The position numbers and the translations under genes were made by a program. This document shows, piece after piece, positions 58,467-64,000 of a stretch of DNA of 64,000 bases. The DNA is from Sinorhizobium terangae (GTDB lineage: Bacteria; Pseudomonadota; Alphaproteobacteria; Rhizobiales; Rhizobiaceae). The notes below the pieces were generated by a model. That model was not told where the DNA came from and made no database searches. It saw only the letters and a program-made list of their open reading frames with translations. The stretch is taken from assembly GCF_009601505.1 (NCBI RefSeq), contig NZ_WITC01000015.1, positions 1 through 64,000 of the forward strand. The letters are read 5' to 3'. How positions within the stretch are numbered: the stretch's first letter is position 1; each line of letters opens with the position of its first letter.

Positions 58467-60512
58467 CTACGGTAAAAGAAGAACAGCGGTCCTGATGGCC
58501 CGAAGGAAGTCGATACTGAGCGTCGACACATCGTCGCTGCTTGCCGCAGCGGTGTCGGCATAGGTGAAGTCATAGTACCATTCCGACTTGCGGTCGCTGT
58601 CGGCAACGGCTTGGAGATAGGCGCTAATCGCTTCAGCGGGCACGCGTTCTTCCAGTGTTCGAAAGCTCCATTCCAGTTCGAGACCAGTCGGAAGGGGCGA
58701 CCCCCTCAGTTTGAGTGAGAAGTGCGGGTTCTCGACGTCCGGCCTTTCCGGCGGGGAGAATTGGGACTTGAGGTTGGTCACGGTGACCTTGTGGCTCTTG
58801 TAGACCGGAGATCCAAGCGCGATCGGTCCGGTACGTCCAACCGCGGTCGGTGCCGGCATGCCGCCGATGCCGATATCTGCCCGCAACGGAAAATTCTTGG
58901 CGAGGTCATTGGCGAGGAGAGCCTCGGAGGGAAGTTCGTAAGCCTCCTTTGTCGTCAGAACATTGAGGTCACGGTCATCTGCGGTTTCGAGCATCGCCGT
59001 GCTTTTGATGCCCGGATACTGCCGGCTGTAGTATTGAATGTAGTCGTCGGCGAGCTTGGCTTTCGATGCATGTGCAAGCCTGCGGCGCATCCGATCGGCA
59101 TCAGCGTTGCGGTAGATCGTGTTTACGGTGAGCACCAAGGGTTCGCCATCGCGCCTCGGGAACGCAAACCGTTCCGCGACCGACTGGGTCGGCTCCAACA
59201 GTTCCTTCACCGGAAGTTTCTCGATCGCGGCTCCAGAAGCAACCAGCGGCAATGCAAAGCCATAATCGGGCGGAACAATGTTCGCCGCGCGTCCGCCCTG
59301 CAGGTAGTCGGTCGCGTCGAGCCACCAGACCCGTTCGCCTATCTTCGCTTTGACGATCACATGGTCGAAAGCCTGAAGCCCAGGAACGGCATGTTCAAGC
59401 GCCCTGCCTTCATCGATGTCAGTGAGAGCCGCCTCGGCTTCGATACCCAGCCGCCGCAAGGCTGAAACGAGGAGCAGCGCTTTGTCCTTGCAATCGCCGA
59501 AGCCGCTGGCCAGTACCGCTTCAGGATGGCGTGGCACATATGAGCCCGCTCCCATCGACAGGCTGACATAGCGGATCTCGTCCTGGACTAGTCGCAATGC
59601 GGCGATGAGGCGATCCTCGCGTGCACCATGGCGGGCTTCGATTTCAGCGAGCTTGGCCTCGAAATCGGCTGGAAAGCTCTCCGTCGGTTGATAGAAAGGA
59701 AGGACGGCATCTACGACGGGCTGCCAGTCGAACTCTGAGGATATTTCAGCGAAGCCGAAATTAGGATAGTCGACCGGCAGATTGTCCTGGGGTTTCACTG
59801 GCGCAGGATTGGCCGTTTCCCATAGATAGGACGTTTCGCCCCCGGACTGTGTGACCCTTGGCTTCAGCCCTGTCCTGACCGCGCGTATGTTGAGCGGCTT
59901 TTCTGTCGGCCAGATGATCCGTTCCCTTGTGAGGGCGACGGGCTCGCCCCATTCAGCCTGGAAGCGAGTGTACAGCAGATCCTTCGCCACCGTCGGGGTG
60001 ACGTCATAGGTTGTGGAATAGTCCACGATATCGCCGACGCGCACATCGCTGAGATCGACATGCGCCGTGAGGCGGCCGTCAAAAATACCTCTTTCGGAAT
60101 CCGTCTCCCGGCGAAATATCTCGAACTTAGCGTCACCGAGCTTGTCGATGACAACTCCGTCTCTGATGATCATTAGCCGGTTGAAGGACAGCCTCTCGCG
60201 CGAAGGATCGAATTCTATGTCCAGCCTTGCTCCGCTTTCCAGACCGGCCCGGTCGGTCACTTTATAAACCAGGCGCCCGAATATCGCGTACCCGCCGTTT
60301 CTATGCCGAATCTGCGTATCCGTCAGGAGGAAAGCGATGCCATTCCTGATCTCGGCGCTGCGTGCCGGATCGAGTTCAGGAATGCCGACGATTTCCACCC
60401 AATTTTCGGCTGGCGTCTTGCGCACTTGTTCGTCCGCCCTGGCCGTAAAACCCGACCCCAGCAGCATCAAGACGAGAGCAAGAAGAAAAACGAACGAGCT
60501 GCGACGCTCCAT
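58467..60512 (-). CDS. Exported DUF3857/transglutaminase-like protein
   Basis: A 681-residue protein with a signal peptide (MERRSSFVFLLALVLMLLGS, then GFTARA). An N-terminal DUF3857 domain follows (IEFDPSRERLSFNRLMIIRDG and SDVRVGDIVDYSTTYD). A transglutaminase core has the Cys in ASGFGDCKDKALLLVSALRR, His in GLQAFDHVIVKAK and Asp in WWLDATDYL. A C-terminal beta-rich domain ends the protein. The triad looks intact; the substrate is unknown and it is probably periplasmic. The ATG at 60512 is chosen because it starts the signal peptide; 60554 is an alternative. The gene is flanked by imperfect direct repeats. Confidence 0.85.
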   Translation of the reverse strand: MERRSSFVFLLALVLMLLGSGFTARADEQVRKTPAENWVEIVGIPELDPARSAEIRNGIAFLLTDTQIRHRNGGYAIFGRLVYKVTDRAGLESGARLDIEFDPSRERLSFNRLMIIRDGVVIDKLGDAKFEIFRRETDSERGIFDGRLTAHVDLSDVRVGDIVDYSTTYDVTPTVAKDLLYTRFQAEWGEPVALTRERIIWPTEKPLNIRAVRTGLKPRVTQSGGETSYLWETANPAPVKPQDNLPVDYPNFGFAEISSEFDWQPVVDAVLPFYQPTESFPADFEAKLAEIEARHGAREDRLIAALRLVQDEIRYVSLSMGAGSYVPRHPEAVLASGFGDCKDKALLLVSALRRLGIEAEAALTDIDEGRALEHAVPGLQAFDHVIVKAKIGERVWWLDATDYLQGGRAANIVPPDYGFALPLVASGAAIEKLPVKELLEPTQSVAERFAFPRRDGEPLVLTVNTIYRNADADRMRRRLAHASKAKLADDYIQYYSRQYPGIKSTAMLETADDRDLNVLTTKEAYELPSEALLANDLAKNFPLRADIGIGGMPAPTAVGRTGPIALGSPVYKSHKVTVTNLKSQFSPPERPDVENPHFSLKLRGSPLPTGLELEWSFRTLEERVPAEAISAYLQAVADSDRKSEWYYDFTYADTAAASSDDVSTLSIDFLRAIRTAVLLLP

Positions 60513-60609
60513 CAACCGGACCCTTCTATTGAGCCGCTGCGCTCGTTCGGTCATGGAACGGCCACCAATCGATTGGTCCAGGCTGATATGTCAATTCAGA
60601 ATAGGTAGC

Positions 60610-60652
60610 GGCAGGATTTTCTAGAAGATAGCCGTACGAACGTCAAGGTTGC
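60610..60652 (+). repeat. Direct repeat, right copy
   Basis: Matches the left copy at 58390-58431: ggcaggattttctagaagat then agccgtacgaacgtcaaggttgc. It lies in the gap between the DUF3857 gene and gatB. Confidence 0.6.
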
Positions 60653-60780
60653 GTAGGTCGGGTGTGCTGTATCGATGCGAGCGTGCCGCCGGGGTGCGAG
60701 GCACCTCACAAGCCTTGCACCGGAGGTGCAATTGCTCTACCGAGAAAGCTCGAAATTCAGGCTTCAAAGAAGAGCATGAC

Positions 60781-62283
60781 ATGAGCATTGTCGACGTCCG
60801 CACTCCCGATCCGAAACGCTTCATCCCTGGCGCCACCGGCGACTGGGAAGTCATCATCGGCATGGAGGTCCATGCCCAGGTGCTCAGCAATTCGAAGCTG
60901 TTTTCGGGAGCGTCGACGGAGTTCGGCAATGCGCCCAATGCCAATGTCTCGCTCGTCGACGCCGCGATGCCGGGCATGCTGCCGGTCATCAACGAAGAGT
61001 GCGTCAAGCAGGCGGTTCGCACCGGTCTCGGCCTCAAGGCCAAGATCAACAATCGCTCGATCTTCGACCGGAAGAACTATTTCTATCCGGACCTGCCGCA
61101 GGGCTACCAGATCTCGCAGTACAAGGATCCGATCGTCGGCGAGGGCAAGATCATCATTTCCATCGGGCCCGACCGCCAGGGCCAGTTCGAGGATGTCGAG
61201 ATCGGCATCGAACGCCTGCATCTGGAGCAGGATGCCGGAAAATCGATGCACGACCAGCATCCGTCGATGTCCTATGTCGATCTCAACCGCTCGGGCGTCG
61301 CGCTGATGGAAATCGTCTCGAAGCCGGACATGCGCTCGTCGGACGAGGCGAAGGCGTATCTCACCAAGCTGCGTTCGATCGTACGATATCTCGGCACTTG
61401 CGACGGCAACATGGACGAAGGCTCGATGCGGGCCGACGTCAACGTTTCCGTTCGCCGCCCCGGCGAAGCGTTCGGAACGCGCTGCGAAATCAAGAACGTC
61501 AACTCGATCCGCTTCGTCGGTCAGGCGATCGAATACGAGGCGCGCCGCCAGATCGCCATTCTGGAAGACGGCGGCACGATCGATCAGGAAACTCGGCTCT
61601 TCGACGCGAACAAGGGCGAGACGCGCTCCATGCGCTCGAAGGAAGAGGCGCACGACTATCGCTATTTTCCCGACCCGGACCTGCTGCCGCTCGAATTTGA
61701 CGACGCCTTCGTCGAGGCCCTGAAAGCCGATCTTCCGGAGCTCCCGGACGACAAGAAGGAGCGCTTCATCCGCGATATGGGCCTTTCCGTCTACGATGCC
61801 TCGGTTCTCGTTTCGGAGAAGGCGATCGCCGACTATTTCGAGGCCGTAGCCGAAGGTCGCGATGGCAAGATGGCTGCGAACTGGGTCATCAATGACCTGT
61901 TGGGGGCCTTGAACAAAGCCGGCAAAACCATTGAAGAGACTCCGGTTTCTCCCGCTCAACTCGGCGGCATCATCGACCTCATCAAAGCCGAGACCATCTC
62001 CGGCAAGATCGCCAAGGACCTCTTCGAAATCATTTGGAACGAGGGCGGCGATCCGGCGGAAATCGTCGAGACGCGCGGCATGAAGCAGGTCACCGATACC
62101 GGCGCGATCGAGAAGGCGGTTGATGAAATCATTGCCGCCAATCCGGACCAGGTGGAAAAGGCCAAGGCAAAGCCTTCACTTGCGGGCTGGTTTGTCGGCC
62201 AGGTGATGAAGGCGACCGGCGGCAAGGCCAATCCGCAAGCCGTCCAAGCCCTCGTCAAGGCCAAGCTCGGCATCGAGGAGTAA
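60781..62283 (+). CDS. gatB: Asp/Glu-tRNA amidotransferase subunit B
   Basis: Subunit that binds the misacylated tRNA and phosphorylates the acyl group before amidation. 500 residues. Family blocks are [58 protein letters not shown], and the C-terminal YqeY-like tail with [19 protein letters not shown]. The ATG at 60781 is the family start; the upstream open frame is not conserved. It is separated from gatC-gatA by four unrelated genes. Confidence 0.96.
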   Translation: MSIVDVRTPDPKRFIPGATGDWEVIIGMEVHAQVLSNSKLFSGASTEFGNAPNANVSLVDAAMPGMLPVINEECVKQAVRTGLGLKAKINNRSIFDRKNYFYPDLPQGYQISQYKDPIVGEGKIIISIGPDRQGQFEDVEIGIERLHLEQDAGKSMHDQHPSMSYVDLNRSGVALMEIVSKPDMRSSDEAKAYLTKLRSIVRYLGTCDGNMDEGSMRADVNVSVRRPGEAFGTRCEIKNVNSIRFVGQAIEYEARRQIAILEDGGTIDQETRLFDANKGETRSMRSKEEAHDYRYFPDPDLLPLEFDDAFVEALKADLPELPDDKKERFIRDMGLSVYDASVLVSEKAIADYFEAVAEGRDGKMAANWVINDLLGALNKAGKTIEETPVSPAQLGGIIDLIKAETISGKIAKDLFEIIWNEGGDPAEIVETRGMKQVTDTGAIEKAVDEIIAANPDQVEKAKAKPSLAGWFVGQVMKATGGKANPQAVQALVKAKLGIEE

Positions 62284-62285
62284 CG

Positions 62286-62780
62286 ATGTTCTTCGTCCGC
62301 ACGGCCAGTGAGCGCGACCTGGAGAAGGTCCGTGCCTTGCTGGCCGAGACGTGGCACGCGACCTACGACGCGTTTTACGGCGCCGACAAGGTTAATGAGC
62401 TCACCGCCAGATGGCATTCGGTTGACGCCCTGCGAAAGCGCCTCCAACGGAAGAACGCGGAATTCGTCGTTGCCGACAACGGCAGCGAGCTTGCCGGCAT
62501 GGGCTATGCGGCGATGTCGGAGACGCTGGCGAAGACCGTCGTCCTTCACCAGCTCTACGTCCTTCCGCAATATCAAAGGCAGGGCATCGGCCGCGATATG
62601 TTCGCCGAACTCGAAACCTGTTTTCCCGACGCGGAGCGCATGCGGTTGGAAGTCGAGCCGCAGAACCTTCACGCATTGGCGTTCTATCGGGCGCATGGTT
62701 TTGCCGAAGTCGGGAAGACACCGAACTGCGGAGACGAGCAATCGGGCGTGCCGGCGCTGATCCTTGAGAAGAGGCTTTAG
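62286..62780 (+). CDS. GNAT-family N-acetyltransferase
   Basis: A 164-residue acetyltransferase. The acetyl-CoA loop is LYVLPQYQRQGIGRDMFAEL (Q-x-x-G-I-G), preceded by ELAGMGYAAMSE and followed by LEVEPQNLHALAFYRAHGF, the usual GNAT end. It starts 2 bases after the gatB stop, so it is probably co-translated with gatB. Substrate unknown. Confidence 0.86.
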   Translation: MFFVRTASERDLEKVRALLAETWHATYDAFYGADKVNELTARWHSVDALRKRLQRKNAEFVVADNGSELAGMGYAAMSETLAKTVVLHQLYVLPQYQRQGIGRDMFAELETCFPDAERMRLEVEPQNLHALAFYRAHGFAEVGKTPNCGDEQSGVPALILEKRL

Positions 62781-62794
62781 GTCATTGGGTTTAC

Positions 62795-62839
62795 GCATGT
62801 CGTTGTCCCAAAACCGCTGTACACTTTTGGGCGACATGC
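62795..62839 (+). repeat. Rhizobial palindromic repeat, third family
   Basis: Arms gcatgtcg..gtcccaaaa (62795-62813) and ttttgggcgacatgc (62825-62839) pair with a small bulge around ccgctgtacac. From memory, this motif with the core aaaaccgctg-acacttttg is dispersed in many copies in Rhizobiaceae intergenic regions. It lies between two GNAT genes. Confidence 0.7.
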
Positions 62840-62932
62840 ATTAGCTCGCAATCAATGCACGCCGATTGTCATCAAACTGTTGCCTCCTGCTGATTGTTGC
62901 GCGGCAGGATGACGATCACAGGAAAACCGGAA

Positions 62933-63397
62933 ATGACGATCGACCTTGAAATCCGAGAAGCCGAGCGCGGCGACTTGCCGGCGATCATTGCCCTTTTTGC
63001 GAACGACCGGCTGGGCGGGCACGGCGACACGGCCGAGCCGGAAGCCTTCGGTGACTATCTTGCCGCATTCGAAGAGATCAGTCGATCACCGCATCAGACG
63101 CTCTATGTGGCCCATCTCGGTGGCGAGGTCGTGGGCACGTTTCAGATTGCGCTTCTGACATCGCTTCCCGGCCGCGGCAGCTCGAGCTTGATGATCGAGG
63201 CTGTACAAACGCGCGAAGACATGCGTGGCCGCGGCATCGGCGAACATATGGTTCGTCACGCGATTGCGGAGGCGCGGGCGCGGGGAGCGGCGAAGGTCCA
63301 ACTGACTTCCAATGCCGTGCGCGTCGATGCGCATCGCTTCTACGAGCGCCTTGGATTCGAGCGCAGTCATCTCGGCTTCAAGATGCGGGTGAAATGA
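62933..63397 (+). CDS. GNAT-family N-acetyltransferase
   Basis: A 154-residue acetyltransferase starting MTIDLEIREAERGDLPAIIA. The acetyl-CoA site is IEAVQTREDMRGRGIGEHMV (R-x-x-G-x-G), and the end VRVDAHRFYERLGFERSHLG is typical. The start at 62933 has AGGAAAACCGGAA before it; in-frame starts at 62909 (ATG) and 62894 (TTG) exist. The protein shares only the fold with the GNAT at 62286. Confidence 0.85.
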   Translation: MTIDLEIREAERGDLPAIIALFANDRLGGHGDTAEPEAFGDYLAAFEEISRSPHQTLYVAHLGGEVVGTFQIALLTSLPGRGSSSLMIEAVQTREDMRGRGIGEHMVRHAIAEARARGAAKVQLTSNAVRVDAHRFYERLGFERSHLGFKMRVK

Positions 63398-63505
63398 CTG
63401 GCGGCAAAGCGGAATCACTGGACAAGGCAGGAGTGGCGGGGCATAAGCGGGTGCATGATATTGATGTCCGGCTACCTTCCCAACGGCCGGTGAAGGAAGA
63501 CACCC

Positions 63506-63901
63506 ATGAAGCTTCTGCTGCAGATTTTCACTTGGTGGAACGAACAGACGATCGGTACCCGTTTTCATACCTGGCGCTTTGGCAAGCGCGTGGGCGAGGA
63601 CGAGTTCGGCAACGTCTACTATCAGGGCGGCACGGATTCGGAAGGTCGTACGCGGCGCTGGGTGATCTATAACGGGCCTGCCGAGGCTTCCGCCATTCCG
63701 CCGGGCTGGCACGGCTGGATGCACCACCGCACAGACGTTTCCCCCGCCGACGAGAAATACGTCCCGAGGGAATGGCAGAAGCCGCACCGTGCAAACGCGA
63801 CTGGCACGGCGCAGGCCTATCGCCCGAAGGGATCGATCGTGGGCGCGGGCGAGCGCCCACGCGTGACCGGCGACTACGACGCCTGGACGCCGCGCTCCTG
63901 A
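63506..63901 (+). CDS. Complex I accessory subunit, NDUFA12/B17.2 homologue
   Basis: A 131-residue homologue of the mitochondrial NDUFA12 subunit, one of the few supernumerary complex I subunits present in alphaproteobacteria. Typical blocks are FTWWNEQTIGTRFHTWRFGK, then VGEDEFGNVYYQ, RRWVIYNGPAEASAIPPGWH and GWMHHRTDVSP. In mitochondria it binds the peripheral arm near the quinone module. GAAGGAAG lies 7 bases before the ATG. It is encoded about 47 kb from the nuo operon. Confidence 0.93.
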   Translation: MKLLLQIFTWWNEQTIGTRFHTWRFGKRVGEDEFGNVYYQGGTDSEGRTRRWVIYNGPAEASAIPPGWHGWMHHRTDVSPADEKYVPREWQKPHRANATGTAQAYRPKGSIVGAGERPRVTGDYDAWTPRS

Positions 63902-63975
63902 GTTGCGGTTTCATCCGCGCAAGATGTGAACGAATCCCCTCGATCACGGCGCAGCCACAATTCGGGTTTAGCGCC

Positions 63976-64000
63976 TGAACCTGGAGCAGTTCCGGGCAAG
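63976..64000 (+). repeat. Possible start of another dispersed repeat, cut by the window
   Basis: The bases cctggagcagttccgg at 63980-63995 resemble the left edge of a short repeat often seen in Rhizobiaceae intergenic DNA. The rest is outside the window, so this cannot be confirmed. Confidence 0.3.

Overview
The window is chromosomal DNA of a rhizobial alphaproteobacterium, most likely Sinorhizobium/Ensifer. Supporting signs are the fourteen-gene alphaproteobacterial complex I operon followed by birA, an RNase J and a methylmalonyl-CoA epimerase; the divK-pleD pair; an NDUFA12-type complex I accessory subunit; GTTC-N7-GTTC SOS boxes of the alphaproteobacterial type; and several copies of the short palindromic mosaic repeats typical of rhizobia. 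GC is high throughout except for a visibly AT-richer patch near 49.9-51 kb. I see no transposase, integrase, phage or CRISPR.

Layout. 1-0.2 kb: two tRNA-Asp genes in tandem, the first cut by the window edge. 0.5-16.6 kb: nuoABCDEFGHIJKLMN, one strand, with extra small genes inserted after nuoD, after nuoF (two) and a 21-codon frame after nuoH. NuoE has a long C-terminal extension ending in a helix-hairpin-helix module that is repeated in the stand-alone protein after nuoF. 16.6-24.1 kb: birA, rnj, mce, a small membrane protein, a minus-strand sRNA candidate, proS and lolE-lolD. 24.2-25 kb: an SOS control region with two LexA boxes between a DUF5680 gene and a 28-codon hydrophobic micropeptide. 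25-31.4 kb: dnaE, an L,D-transpeptidase, and dinB with its own LexA box. 31.4-35 kb: a GNAT, a HAD protein, a DUF3572 protein, then divK-pleD (cell-cycle signalling and c-di-GMP synthesis). 35.3-35.45 kb: a hairpin-rich stretch with a terminator, possibly an sRNA.

35.6-47.6 kb is a long minus-strand run read from pyrB: pyrB, a dihydroorotase homologue that has lost its metal ligands, plsY, dprA, topA, rnr, a DUF983 protein, a Nudix hydrolase, an MFS transporter and rpmG. 47.8-52.6 kb: an AidB-like acyl-CoA dehydrogenase, an RTX repeat protein with no proper 5' end, an unknown convergent gene, two small membrane proteins and ruvX. 52.8-62.3 kb: a metallo-hydrolase, gatC-gatA, a nucleoside deaminase, a MASE1-GGDEF diguanylate cyclase, an orphan YjhX toxin homologue with a perfect palindrome in front, a DUF3857/transglutaminase exported protein flanked by imperfect direct repeats, and gatB. 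62.3-64 kb: two GNATs and the NDUFA12 homologue.

Functionally, most of the window is core housekeeping: respiration (nuo, NDUFA12), translation (proS, gatCAB, rpmG), replication and repair (dnaE, dinB, topA, dprA, ruvX), RNA decay (rnj, rnr), lipoprotein export (lolED) and pyrimidine synthesis (pyrB with its partner). The points most worth a second look are the LexA-controlled micropeptide, the helix-hairpin-helix satellites of complex I, the catalytically dead dihydroorotase partner of PyrB, the two small-RNA candidates, and the YjhX operator-like palindrome. All identifications are from reading the sequence; no database search was run.
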